From assembly GCA_023333565.1 (NCBI GenBank), contig JAJKFH010001865.1, positions 8,291,064 through 8,355,063 of the forward strand: a stretch of DNA of 64,000 nucleotides. Direction: 5' to 3'. Source of the stretch: Puffinus mauretanicus. Lineage: Eukaryota > Chordata > Aves > Procellariiformes > Procellariidae. Below, in pieces: positions 38,827-52,443 of this stretch (its first letter is position 1; every line of letters starts with the position of its first letter). Under the pieces are notes generated by a model. That model did no database searches and was not told the origin of the DNA. It saw only the letters and a program-made list of their open reading frames with translations. Position numbers and translations under genes: made by a program.

Positions 38827-39440
38827 ACATAGTGATAGCTGGTTTAAATTACAAATCTGTATTCTTCTAGCCCCAAACCTCTGGATCAGCCATTCCCACT
38901 GCCAAACATGCTTTATGGAAGCCATGGGGTGGTCTGAACAGTAATCTGTGTCTTGCACAGGGCCGCACTCAACAGCTGTCAAAAAAAGCCCAAACTAAAT
39001 ATTTAGAAGTCTGAAATCTTGAGTAAAGGGGAGAGAAGGGATGAGAGTCAGTTGTACAATGACTCTTCCAACAGAAGAACCAGGAATGCAGCTAATATCC
39101 CAGTTCTGGAATCACAAAAGAGAGTGGTTTTGTCCTCAGATACAGCACCCAGACTTGTGCAATTACAACAGCTACAGGAAAATGCTTTATGTTTCTGGAT
39201 CAGATAATTTGCAGCTACACTGTAGAGATGATTTATGAAGAGTCTGGTGATTTCTGGGATCTGGTAATCTGAATAATTTAGCTGATGAACTCTAAGCTGA
39301 AAATCCAGTAAAGATTTACTAGAGTTCAACCTAAAATAGAGAGGAAAAAAAAGCCAAAAAAATGGTGTTGTCTGATAATATACTGTTGCACTTCAATATA
39401 AAGACTGTACTTATGCTGTTGCTTGTTTTGTCTCTTGCAG
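38827..39440. other. Spacer between LTR and antisense CR1, nothing recognised
   Basis: About 600 bases without a recognisable exon or repeat. Confidence 0.5.
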
Positions 39441-39512
39441 TGACTAATCAGAATAGTTTAGGTTGGAAAGGAGCTCTGGCTCCAACCTGCCTCTTGAAAC
39501 TAGGCTAATGGC
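39441..39512 (-). repeat. Antisense CR1 3' end, degraded
   Basis: The plus strand reads AATCAGAATAGTTTAGGTTG, GAAAGGAGCTCTGG and CTCCAACCTGCC, which parallels an antisense CR1 terminus (AATCATAGAAT, GGTTGGAAAGGACCTC, TCCAACCCCCTGCC). The match is short and diverged, with the octamer tail decayed. Confidence 0.65.
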
Positions 39513-42500
39513 TTATTATTTCTATATATTTTAAGTGTTACTTAGGCTTTAAGTGAATGAACAGTAGAAGGCAGTCTCAGAAACTTCCCTCATTTTATTG
39601 GTATTCATAGATGAAATATTCTACTGAACTGGAACAACAGACCATAGAGACATAGCGTTTCTATTTCATAGAAATACACATTTCTCTTTACTCCCATTGA
39701 AATTAAAAGCAATTCTTACGTCCTGCTTTACATATGAGAATGGATACAGGCCAATGTTAAAGTAAGGTGATCTCTACATAGAAGAAAGGTGGCCTCTACT
39801 TGTAACCATCCCCATGTGGAATGGGGATTCCATTTTTAGTTTGCAATCCAATATATTTTCCTATCAATCTCCCTCTATTTCTTCTGTCATTTAAAGAGAA
39901 GAAGCCAAGACCTGCTTCATTTTAAGCTTCCTGACACAGCAGAATATCTGGATTTACCTTCACCATGTAGGAAAATGGGATCTTGTGTCTGACATATGAC
40001 AGTGTCTTAAACAGCTCTACTCATGTCTGCTGAAACTATGACGATGGCCTAGTTAATTAGAAGTTTCATCCTCAGCTGATGGGGCTGAATGACCCATCAC
40101 TTAATAAAAAAAAGTAGACATGTCTCTGGAGTTTGATAAATTTTCTTAGCAAGTCTCCCTGTGGCTCATTCTTTTTGTAAATGATGGAGAGAAACTTACC
40201 ATTGATATTTTAGGTTAATATGGTACGTTATTACCCTGGGTAACTGTAGAAAGAATTTTAGTAGTTTTAGTTTTAAAAGTTTTTTTTTAAATTCTCATGT
40301 TATTAGAAAACAACATTTACCAACACCTTATATCTCAAGTTTCCTGTTTGCTGCCCTATTAATTGGAGGAACGGCACTGTTCATTCAGGCACATAAAGTA
40401 CTGCTTACCCTTTTTCAGATCTGAGCCATTTGACTTGCACATGCAAGTAAACGAGAATCTTCCTTTTGACTACAATAGGCTTCAGTTCAAACACTTTATT
40501 TTAAAGGCATTTCAGACAGAGAATTGACATCCTTTAAAAGACACGACTAGCTACCCATTCAACAGTACACCATGTTACATACTGCTTTCCGCTATTTTAA
40601 AAACAGCAACAAAATAATCAAGAAATACGCACCACACACTCGAACACCCAGACACAAAAAGGAGAAGGGAGGACAAAGTACACCACACAAATTTGTCCCA
40701 TCACTGGTGACTCCGGTATTCTACATAGGCAGCGAGCAAAGCTAAGAGCTGCTTTCTACAGGACTTCTGTAGAGGGAATTCTTCTCACAAGGGAATTAAA
40801 CAAAAATGAAGTCACAATGCCACGGGGTTTTGTTGGTCATAATGGAACAAAGATTACTTCACAGACTTACCTAATAGAAAAAATAGTTTTTTGAGAAAAA
40901 GACTGTCTGCTGACATAAAAGACTGGCTGACATAATTGCATAATTAAGATTCCACTGGAACGAGGGGAAAAACACACATCTAAACTATCAGAATCTACTA
41001 CCAAGCAGAGATTTTTTTTACCTTTGCATAGTAAAATAATTATACAAGTGAAGTTCTTGCCTTAAGGATGATACTGAGGTGCTCTTCAAATGAGCTTGCA
41101 AGTGAGTAATGGCCAAAGTAAAATGACTTCAAAAGGTCAAGAACCACCCTGTCTCACATCAATGTAAATGCTAAAAGCTTAAAATGAAGAAAGCCTAAGC
41201 TAACATGGTCTCTTTACAATATACCTGTCTATGTAAAGAAAATTGAGTAAGTGGTCCTCTAAAGTGCAAGGGGGAGGGGACAACAACCCCCATATCACAC
41301 AGGGAAATTTGTTACTATTGCATTTTGTGGCCAGGCTGTTGGCAGATGTTATAAATTTAAGTGTTTCACAAACAAAATTATTCCCAATTATTTCTCTCGC
41401 TCAGTATTGTTAAAGAAAAGTAGTAAGAAATGGAGGTGATTGATTGTTGAGTATACTGGCCTACTATTTGAATAAACAATAGCTCTGTGTTTATTTCAAT
41501 ATGTCACAGAACACAAAGATATTAAAAAGCTCTGAACATCGAACTGAAAGATTATTCATGTTTTCAAGAAAATTCTGTATATCAAAGGCCCACATTGTTA
41601 ACTGCTGCAGCCTCACTAAGGAAATAGTCCTACCTGCCAAATTAGAACCTGCATTTCCACCTATACCCTCTTCAAGTTTCTGAATACCTGTCTGCTACAG
41701 AAATTGCACTACGTCTTTCTTCTATAGGATTCGCTTCCCTTGGAGGATTTTTTTCAGACCACATTACTTAGAATTAGAATTGCAAGCATCAGACACACTC
41801 AAATCCATTGAGTTTTAAGGCTACAACATGTCGAGTTGAGTGAGATTTGTGGCTGCTTATCTAATTTGTGGAATCAGGTCTTTAAACACAAGGGTCATGT
41901 CTAATCCTCATACTATAGTATTTTAATTATATTATGTATCAATATTATAATTTCATTCAAAACACTAGCAAATTAATTTCTGTAGGTTACAGGTATTAAA
42001 TTACATGCTGTATTAAGTTACTCCAGTTTACTGTATTTTTCGGTACTTCCTTTCTTGAGAAATTATTTTATTCTGTACACTTGCAAGGGGAGAAATCTTA
42101 TTTTTACTTTTGTTCTCTGTTTTGTCAGTAATAATAATACTTAAGTTATATGATTAAACATCCTCTATAGTATTTCAGCTATTATTTTCATTCTTTTCCA
42201 CTTTAAGTGCTTCCTTGTAATTCTCCAGTAGGCCTTTATGGATAGACAAATACGGTAAGCTCTTCTGGCAAGAGTATATATTCCAATTTAGTCAGCAATC
42301 ATTGATATACCTGTTCTCTTCAGCTTTCAAAATATATTTATTCCCAAATACCTTTTAAATTGTAAAGCTAGCTCAACTGCAGATTCAGGTATCGTGTCAG
42401 ACATTTCTCTCTCTTATTTTACGTTGTTATAATTAGCTTTTGGCTTGTTGAATAGGAATTGCTTGTTGGGTTTTTTATACTATAAACAATATGAAGGTAC

Positions 42501-45500
42501 TCTGTTGCCATAAACTGTAGTTAATCACATGAGAAGATGAGTGTCTATATTAGAAATAGCTGTATGGTACTATAAATATAATTTGAAAAAACATACATGT
42601 CCCGATATACACATACAATAGGTAAAGTTAGTGTGGAGCATGGAATATTAACTCTATCATTTCCTGCCATCTAGATACTTTCCTTCACCGTATAATTTTT
42701 AGCTTAAGACAACAGCATAAAATTAACATTATTTGTGTTTTGGAAACAAGATTTTTTTGGCACATTCCAGTTAAATGTATGATTACTGGAACATGCACTT
42801 GACAGATTATAAACTACTGCTCATTATAAGTTACCTTGTTTCAGAGCTATAATTGCTGGAAAAGTTTTAAAGTATTTTCTTTTGTTTTGAAGTAGAGAAG
42901 TAATATTTCATTAGTTTCCTTGTATTCTAAAATTACTTCGCTTGAAAGAGCTGATCAAAAGTTATCTACCCAAGTAGAAACTATTCAGAAAGTTTTCCGT
43001 TCTGATTAGAGGGAATTAAAACAAAACCTCAATTATACAGACTGTCACAGTTCTCACCAGCTCGCTCTTTGGTAAAGACAACTAGAAGGCATTTTGATTG
43101 CTCATGTACCTTCTATACTCTGTAAGATATAGATACAACTAACCTACAGCTACACAATCCTCTGCAGAACTTCAACTGCCAAGATTTTCGAAGGCAGAGA
43201 TTTTTATTTTCATATGTATGTGCATATTATTTTAAGCTTTGTAAGAAAAAGAAAAAAAGCAGAGAAGGAAAATGTGTTCATAGTAACTGGGAAGGATCAC
43301 CCTGAAATATGGTCTTCTAAGTTTTTTAAAATGATGATGACATGGGACACACATGCCATTAAGAATATTGTTCAGCTACCAATGAGAAAGAACCAGATTG
43401 TTATTCTCCAGCTGCATTCATCATGATAATTCTGCAAGTTAGAGTCTGCAACTTTGAAATGGAAATGAAACTTTGAAATGTATTTCTAAGACAAAGGCTG
43501 CAATGAATTATCCCTTTTTAACTTGACTAATTAGCTTCACTTCCCCCGAGTCCCTCTTTAGTAGTTTCTTTTACCTTCAATGTCACCCTTTCATGATGAC
43601 ACCACCGATCCGCATACAAACCCATTATCACAAGTAGGTTCTTGTTTCAATGATTAGTACAAAGAAAGAGAGGGAATAAACAAACAGGAGTATTAGCTTG
43701 ACAGGTATAAAAAATGAGAAGAGTCTTAAAAAATAAGAATTATATCTGCCAGCAGAGATCAATCCTAAAACTTTTTAACATTAGGGCTTGGAATACAAAT
43801 ATCTTATCTTTCAGTTTCTGGTACATGAGAAGAACATATATTTATATGAATATATGTATTTATTATACATTGCACTGAAAGTGACAAAAAAATATTCTTT
43901 TGTATTTTGGCTAGAAGAGTACTGTATGCTGTCCTAATCTAGCAAATTTTTTTTTCCTTATTATTACCTTTCCAAATGGGCAGTAGTTTCTTTCCTATAC
44001 ATTCATCATGTTCACTTATCTGTGCAAATCCTTTTCTACAAAGTGTACCTCTAATTTATATTTGGGGCTTTCCCTCTCAAAATGTATTTTGATAAGAACA
44101 AGTGTCTTAAAGGTTCAGAAACTAACATATGCTTTTGTAACCACTGGAGTTAATTGTTGCTATGAATTTTTCTTCTATTTGGTGAAATTAACATATTTTC
44201 TACACCTAGATGGGCTATGAAAAGACGATGGTATACAGAACAGAAATATTTTCTTCTCATCCATGGAAAGACCCTCCTTCTGTGAGCAGGGGCTGAAGTC
44301 AGATTTTGTTCTGCTTTCCACTCCCCCCTCAACCTATTTACTCTCAGTCAGGAAGCTGGAAAATTAGAAGAGGTTGTCTACAATTTGCCTGGAATAACAG
44401 AGTTGGTTGGGATAAGCTAAGTACTTAAAGTGCTGAGTCAGGATTATTGTGCCCAGTGGTTTTTAGACTCAAGCAGGGCGAAGCTGTAAATCAGATACAG
44501 GGTTTTTTAGGTTTGAAAGGAATTCACAATTCCTGTACAACGCCAAGGAAAAGAGGAGCATTTGAGTCTTCAGAATGAAACTGGATGCCTTTCTATAAGT
44601 TAAGCATGATTCAAATTAAAAAAAAAAAATGTTGAGTGTTAAGCAGTTATAACAGGGCAAAGTGAGTAAGTGGCTTGGTAATACAAGAGCTAAAACCTAA
44701 TTGCAGCTTGTGACTCGAAATGCACCATGTTGTTATTGTGTTATCAGTATCTTCAGTTCCTGTTTCTCCCATCCTGCTCAGGCTTCCAGTCGGTCCATTC
44801 AACCCGTCAGCTCCGAGCACTGCCTCCTCCACTGTTCAGGAGTTTGCTCAGCTCAAGTCTGTGAGATGAGCTCCTATCTTCAAATGGGGGCCTGCTACTC
44901 CTTAAACAAGTAACCCAAAGAAGTCCCCCTGGCATAAAAACGGTCTTGAGGAAATCAGGCAATGGGAGAAATAACGGAGGACTGGCAAAAGGAAGATGTG
45001 CTAATTGGTGACTGAAACATGGAAACGGGACACACAGCTCTTTATGTTTTAGCAGGAGTAATCAGGCATATAGTAAGGAAGACAGTATGTGAACATGTGG
45101 GAGTAAACAAGCGAAAACCAATAAACAGTGTGGGTTTGTTGAAAACCTAGTAGGTCGTGCCAAAAGAATCTAATAGCTGGTGTGCACATGTTTATTTCTG
45201 ATTTTACTTTAAAACAGGAGCAGTAGCTACTGAAAACTGAGTTGGGTTTGGATTGGACCTTGATAGCATTACAGGCTAACAATATAGTACCATATCATAG
45301 TGACATTACCTTATGGCATGCACAATGGGATTCAAGTGTAATGCAGTGTAACGTGTTCTAACCATTTTGTAGCACTGCATCTGTTTTAGTGAGCAATACA
45401 CCCTTAAAAAAAAAAAAAGACAGCAAACCAACAAAGAAATGTTATTTTGGCGAAGATTAAAAAAGCCCTAGCGAAATCCACACTCACTGCATCTACTACC

Positions 45501-47167
45501 TTCTCTTATCTGCATGATCAACTAATTACTGAATGTATAACACAAGTTTGTTTGGCATGGCTCAGTAGAAATGTCATAAACTCATGTTGTTTATCATTTA
45601 GACAATTTTTCATTCTGAATTTTTACATGCTGCCATGTACAGAAATGGCTTTAGTCACCGGGAAAGTATAATTGCTTGCCCAGCATACAGCTCATTTACA
45701 TTGAGATGTAGTGATAAAGAACAGCACATCTAACCGAAACCGCAAAAGAAGTTGTAAGCAGTTAGACGCTAAAGAAGGTATCTGAAATCTCCCACGACTA
45801 GAGCGTTTTGATGAAAAATTCTTGATTCCTTCTATTTTTAGAAGCGGTGAATACCTCAAGATTACCTCTCAGTAGAAAATCAGTATCAGAAAGTTGCACA
45901 TTGTTTGGGGAATTTTATCCCATAGCACGTGGTCAGAAAAATGCATCTTTAGCAGCAGATTTGTCTTAGTGGTTTTTTTTTTTAAATACAAACATTAAAC
46001 AGAACTACTCTGCTTTGCTTGGTTTTATCAAACAATGTATAGGAACTTAGATTTGCACAAGAGTGCACAGTCTATTGCCTTCTAAAAATACTAAAATGAT
46101 TCACAGAACTCTACCCAATTAGACTGAGACAAAGAAAAACACTTAAAGTAAATACAACTGGAATGCTACTGTAATGAAGTGTTACAGGAACAAAACCACC
46201 TATTTTTGGAATTATAAAGTAATTATGTATACAAAGAAACTATTGGAGCTATTGCTTCAAGTATTTACTAACTCTATTGCATGGTCTCCTACATCTACAA
46301 ATCTCCTACATGGTCTCCAACAATACATTGGGTATTGTTTGTGCTTTCTGAGAAGGTTGAAAAGCATACAAAAATGTCTTTCAAGATTGCCACAAGTAAG
46401 TATAACATCGTATATCCTATAGCTAAAAATGTAAATTTTAAAGCGAAAATGTCAATCCAAGAATAATCAATTCTGTAATTAAATGTAAATATATATAATG
46501 TAAATCATATGTATCTCTGAAGTTTACTCCAACTTCATGAGAAAGAAAAATGAAAGCACGTACCGTGTTAGCATGAGGAAAATCTAGGAGAGTCCCACTG
46601 ATGTATGTTATTTTAGGGTTTTTTCCACGTTCAAAGGCATGCTGCATATAGTATATTTATGAACATATAGGTATCCCTCATCTCAGCTGTTTTAAAAGGA
46701 GCACTCTGAGCAGCATGGAAGAGAACCCAAACGAGATTTACCAGTCCATTAAAATGTATGCTAAAGGTCCTATTAATTAACATGTACTTTAACCTTCGAG
46801 TATAAGCCCCCAACACTCATGAATTTCATAGGTACTATAGAGTTCTCCCGCACAGAATTTTTTTAAGAATTTTTTTAAGGGGTGTTTGATTATGTCAGAG
46901 AAAGCATATACTGTAATAACATAGATATTGCGATTCAGCTGGAAAGTTCCTTCCTGCTATGACAACCACCAGTTCCTGATTTAACACTAAGTTTGTATTT
47001 GCATCAAACTTAACAGGTAGTAGCAATTTGTTCTCTCCAGAAAACCAGAAAGCAAATTTGACAAAGATTAAATGTCAAAGCTGATGGAGCAAACTGAACC
47101 CCTAAGAACAAACGTGGGACAGAACTGTGGAAAAAACAGTCATCTTTACCAGAATATTTCAAGTATT

Positions 47168-47208
47168 AAAAAAAAAAAACCCAAAAACAAAAACCAAAAA
47201 ACAAAAAA
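47168..47208 (+). repeat. A-rich (CAAAA)n low-complexity tract
   Basis: Runs of A are broken by C or CC about every five to six bases (AAAAACCCAAAAACAAAAAC and so on). Similar tracts lie at 53815-53866 and 58299-58340. These are simple repeats with no recognised element attached. Confidence 0.75.
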
Positions 47209-50200
47209 GGCAGACTGCTAAAAACATTTAGGCAACAATGTTATCCAAGTGAGTAAATACACCTTTTATTTAACATTAACATGACACATAAGCAGGTGTG
47301 GAGCTAAGCTCTCAGTGCTTTTGCTTTACGTATAATACAATAAAACTAGCGCACAATAAAAGACAATCAGACACACTCTGCCTAAAATATGACCAATAAA
47401 CAAAACCCTCAAAATTCAGTCACTCATGAGAGACAAGCTTCACATCATGGAACAATATTTATCCATTTTCAAGAACTCCTGTAACCAGAGAAAAGAGGCT
47501 TTTTCTTGTGTCCTGCGGATTAATTCCTTGTACCAAGGAGAGAACTGTGAGAACTATCTCCACCAGAGAGCACATGGCCAGGCTCCCGGGCCTTCAAATG
47601 AAGTCTCAGTTCTTTACCAACTCTGCTATTGACACAACGGCTTTGCAAGAAAAACAGCCTTTGGAAGAGGGAAATTCAATACCATTTAAGGGTCTGTAAA
47701 TTCCCAGCAAATTCTGCTTGTAGTTCAATGCCTACACAGTGCAGATTCAGGATTACCAGTGTGGCTTACATATGGTCTGAAACAGCACTCTCCAGATGGA
47801 AGTTGGATGAAAGTTAGAAAAGTAAAAAATTAAGAATAAACAATCCCTCCCAACACACACACACAACCAAACACCACACCTCAAACCCCCTTTCTTGTGG
47901 AATAACAATTGCTGTAAATACAAAAGCATCAACTGCAAAAGAAGACACTCCTTAATGGTAACTAAATGATAATTGGAATAAAGCATATGACTATCGTACT
48001 GTGACCTATGATTCCTCATTAAGTCTTCCAGTCATTCTACAGAAATTTTGAAGAAAACTGGGGAGAACACCAACTAACAAAATATAAGAAATTTCTTACG
48101 ATGAAAAACAATTTTCCCAAAGTTTTTGCCGATTTTCCCAGATTCTGAGATAAACGTGACAAACGTGTTTGATAGCCAGTGTTATCTCTTCCTCCTTCCT
48201 TTCACTGATAAGTTAACTCTTTATGAACAACATATATAAGATAGTACCTTACAGATGTATTTACACAAACATATGATCTCTTTTCATTGCAAGTAGAATA
48301 TTACGTACCAGTTTCTGAACCATGCCCAAAGAGTTGTCCTAAAACTGGTAAGTATTATATTTGAAACAGAACTGCTCTGAATACATCTCATTGAACCTTT
48401 CTCTATAACATAAAAGGGAAAAGATGGATGTAAAACAGAAAATTTACCACAAGCATACAGGAAAGCTCTTTGACAACATGACCTTCCTAAAGCATTCACT
48501 GACATACACTACAAGTAACAGAAATACATTACTTTTCTCAAAGGAGAATAAGAAAAAAAAATTGAAACATTTAATAAAAACAAATTATCAGTTGCAAATG
48601 TGCAGCACATAATACAGCTTTCAATCTGTCAACACTCAGAGGCATTACACAAAAATTCAAGGGCAGATGCACCAAAGACCAAGACAGCTATTAAACTTCC
48701 TTCCCTCTGTCCCTTTATAATTCTATCTGAAAGTATTTGTTTTATGAGACCTCAGAGCAGATACAATTGCTTTGTGATCATCACGCAAAGATATTCACCT
48801 GTTAAGCGAATAGGTATCTTTGAAGGGCAACTTACAGAAGAGTCATCTATCTTTATCAAATTTTGCTTCAGAAACTGTTTCAAAAAACACAGCTCCTTCA
48901 CCTCTGAGCTTTCACCAACTTTCATAAAAGTTAAGCAACTGGGGGGCAAATTACCCCACAGTGTGTCTTATTTAATCTGACCTTTTAAGTGGTTGAGCCT
49001 TTTCTAGCTGTATTTGGTATTTTTGTGTCTTTATTTGAGTGACCTTTATTTTTTCTGAACCAGCTTTTCTTTTCTAGCACCTGTTAAACATTTTGTGAAA
49101 CTATATAAAATAGTGTAGAGATAAGTGCAGGAAGGCAGGTGACAGAAATTCAAATCAACAGCATGAATTTAACCCTTGACATTTGACTAAAGATTCAGCT
49201 ATCTTATCTAACTTAGTAAAGAACTGTATCTAAACAAAGTTTGTAAGCCTGAACTGAAATGTAAGAGACAACCATGGATTCGTGTAATTCGTGTAGTTGT
49301 GGATTTAGTATATGCTGGAAAAAGATGGGAACAAAAGGCAATGTGTAGTATAGATGAGAAAGTATTCCTTTGAAGAGAGAGGTTAGAAACACAGTAGAAC
49401 CTTAAAAATGAGTAGAGTTTATTTCTGTTAGGGGTTGGAAGAGCTTAGTTTTTATCATTTTACTTGCTATGGTCAGGACACAGATATTATGTCTAAATGT
49501 TTGTGAACTTGTTTTTATTAAGTAGGATTTAAGCCTGAGAGAATATACTTACTATACTACACCAGCAGCACTTTCTAATTTACAAACATTTTTACCTATG
49601 CAACAAAAAGGAAAGATCACATAAAAGTAAGAAAGTCTGGAATTGAACAGGAAGGGGGTCCTGCTGACCATTTCACTGCCCTATAATCCTTCAAGTGTCT
49701 CTCATCTCAACAGATTAAGTATGCATCCATACTGCACAAGTGGACGGCAGCAGGCTTCCCCATGGGGTAAACCCTATCACAAGCAGGGAGCAGTTAATTT
49801 GATTAAAATTCTAGGGCAAAAGGAGAGACAAGCTTTTTATCAGATTTTGCAAGAAAGACCAGCTTGTCTATGCGTTCCTCAAAGACAGATGAGCAAATAT
49901 AATCTGCCACCTGGCATTTACAGATAAGACAGAGCATTTCATTCAGTGGCAAAACACTTAATATTTGATTCAATGTAGACAAATGTTGCTTTTAGCTCTT
50001 GGGAAACAATATAATAATCAGACTTCATTACAGTCCTTACAAACATATTTAAGAGTTTGCATTAGGGATCTCCAGAAAGTGTTGCTTCTCTCCAATACCC
50101 CAGTAACAATATTGGCGGTGACACCTTTGGAGAACTTCAGCTTGCAAGTCAGACACAGGACAGATGCCAGGCCTGTACCACTAAAATGTCTATTTGAACA

Positions 50201-50962
50201 GAGGGATGGGATACTGTGGGCCAAGTGAAGTGTTTTAAAAGAAACCTTCCCCAAACTTTAAATTCCGTTGCTGCAAGAGAGTTTCCTACCACCACCTGTA
50301 AAACTAAATCTTTGACTCTCTACCAGTTTCCTGAACTTGTATTCTTTGGGGATATCTCAAAGTACATGGAAACCAAGGTGGGACAAATTAAAGAAGAGAG
50401 CAAGTGTCTTCCATCCTCATTCACTAGTAAACACAGCTGGCTCTCCTCTCCAAATGAATGGTTCAAATACAAGTGCCAGTATCACTGGGAAGGCACATGT
50501 GCCTTCTAACCTTTCATGCTATGGATAAGAAATGCAAGATTAGGCTCTTTAGCTAATTATCCCTAAGCATGTATCTGTGAGGGAGAGATTTCTGTCTACC
50601 TTATTCACCCCACACAAAAAAACCTTAGTTAAATACTTAAATAGCTTGCTAAAAGTTATCTGGGAAGCATAGAATAGCATTTCTGCAGGAATGTAGTTAC
50701 AAAGACAGACAAAACTATCAAGTTATATCTAGACATAATACTTAATGTTTTGATATAAACTATTTATACACCACTTGTTTCCAACCTCCCTGCCTTTTTT
50801 TTTTTTTTGCATAAGCTCTTCTGCATACACACTATGTTCAGTGAAAACACTCCAGAAAACAGATACTTATTCTATTGCTACATTTATTCCAAGGTGGAAA
50901 ACTCCATTTCAACTTTCTCAGAAAACACATAAGAACCCAAGATGAATGAGAAACACCTATTT

Positions 50963-50984
50963 AAAAAAAAAAAAAAAAAAAAAA
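50963..50984. repeat. Poly-A run (22 A)
   Basis: An uninterrupted run of 22 A bases. There is no recognisable retrogene upstream. Confidence 0.9.
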
Positions 50985-51258
50985 TCATTAAAAGTGAGGA
51001 AGCAGCAGCAGATCTATTTGTTTTGCTAGCTAGATGGTTATGAACAACATCTAAAGGAATTAAGAATCCCATAAAAGAAGAGTTAAAACCTCAAGAAAAA
51101 CAATTACCTGCATTATAGTAATTGGTAATTTTGTCAGTTAGTGGCTTGCATTTGGTGGATACAATAAGTGGTAATTTTGGTAACCTGCAATGCATTACCA
51201 TAAGCACACAAGAGAAAAAAACTCAATTCCCAGTCTGGTATAATAGAAATTACAGCAG

Positions 51259-51297
51259 AGATTTATAACAATCCCAGATTTATAACAGTCCCAGATT
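51259..51297. repeat. Short tandem duplication
   Basis: GATTTATAACAATCCCA is followed immediately by GATTTATAACAGTCCCA, a 17-base unit repeated twice with one mismatch, then by the start of a third unit (GATT). Confidence 0.85.
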
Positions 51298-52270
51298 GTT
51301 AGCCAAGGTCTGAGAGAGAGAATAACGTAAGCATTGCATAATCTATCTTTGTAGAGATAGATGTGGGCCCACTCTAGCATAACGAATCCAAACATACAGC
51401 AGTTGACGTAATGCCTGAGCGCTTCACAAGTAGATGGGTGTTAGTAAGCAGTGCTGATTAGCTCATCCTCTAGATAATTTTAGTTCTTTAATATAGTGGA
51501 CAAAATTTAGCGACATCCATGTACTGAAATTCAGAAGCTAATTGGCTAGACATTATGGTCTTCATATTATGCATAGGTAAACCAGCAGCAAGAGAAAGCA
51601 AAGACACTTCTTCAAGGTGACACATCTGACTCATGCAGAGGTGGGAGCAGGAGCAATGATTAGATCCACACTTAGCCCATCAGATCAAATGTCTGCAAGC
51701 ATCTTTTGAGTTATTAGATGCTTGTAGAGCACAACTACATAAATCTGGGATTTCTCCTTATCTGCGAGCTGGGTGAGACAACACCACCTTTTGCTCTGAA
51801 ATGTTGAAGGCTTCTGAAAGCGTTTCTGAAATTCACCTTCTTCCCCTAGAGTTTTCTCATAAAGGACAGAGATGCATAAAAGTCTTTGGCACATTCCCTT
51901 TCCTTCTTCCCCACATGTCATTTCACGATAAGGAGCTTTTCCTGTTACTCTCACCATTTCTTACTGAGGGTATCCCAGTGTCAAACCCTCCAATTATCCA
52001 GAATAGCTGCCCTGCTGCCTCAGATCTCTACTCTGCACCAAGTAGCAAGCAATCTCTACTTCAGGTACCAAGTCTGAAACAATGAGGTGGGCAGGAGAGA
52101 AATCATCTGTTGCATCCAGATGATCCTGATGCACAATGCCAAGAAACATAAACCACCATCATGGTTTTCAGTTTGGCCTCTGTCTTCCCTGCAATGCTCT
52201 TGCTCCCCTGGGCCTCACCTTATATGAGGTTATTGGGAACAGAATACCTCAGATATCTTTCTGCAAAAAA

Positions 52271-52443
52271 CAGAAAGGAACAGGCTGCCCAGGGAGGTGG
52301 TTGAGTCACCATCCCTGGAGGTATTTAAAAGACCTGTGGATGTGGCATTTAGGGACATGGTTTAGTGATGCACTTGGCAGTGTTAGGTTTATGGTTGGAC
52401 TTGATGATCTTAAAGGTCTTTTCCAATCTACGTGATTCTATAA
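52271..52443 (+). repeat. CR1 LINE 3' end (avian type)
   Basis: The CR1 3' UTR landmarks appear in order: GGCTGCCCAGGGAGGTGG, GAGTCACCATCCCTGGAGGT, GGACATGGTTTAGTG, GGTTGGACTTGATGATCTTA, AAGGTCTTTTCCAA and GATTCTAT. It is a 5'-truncated copy of about 170 bases with few differences from the type I know, in a subfamily distinct from the copy at 37044-37155. Confidence 0.95.

Larger units (their letters stand above)
39513..52270. other. Intergenic stretch, no gene or transposon recognised
   Basis: Nearly 13 kb of AT-rich DNA. The visible structure is limited to simple repeats (an A-rich CAAA tract at 47168-47208, T14 at 50795-50808, A22 at 50963-50984) and a short tandem duplication at 51259-51297. 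Open frames here reach at most about 125 codons, have no recognisable homology and overlap one another on both strands. Confidence 0.6.

Noticed and set aside
48600..48980. 126-codon plus-strand frame
   Set aside because: There is no similarity I can recognise, an equally long frame lies on the other strand, and no splice or promoter context is seen.
50963..50984. Long poly-A runs (also at 12780, 35721 and 55931) as possible processed-pseudogene tails
   Set aside because: No coding remnant or flanking target duplication was found next to any of them.
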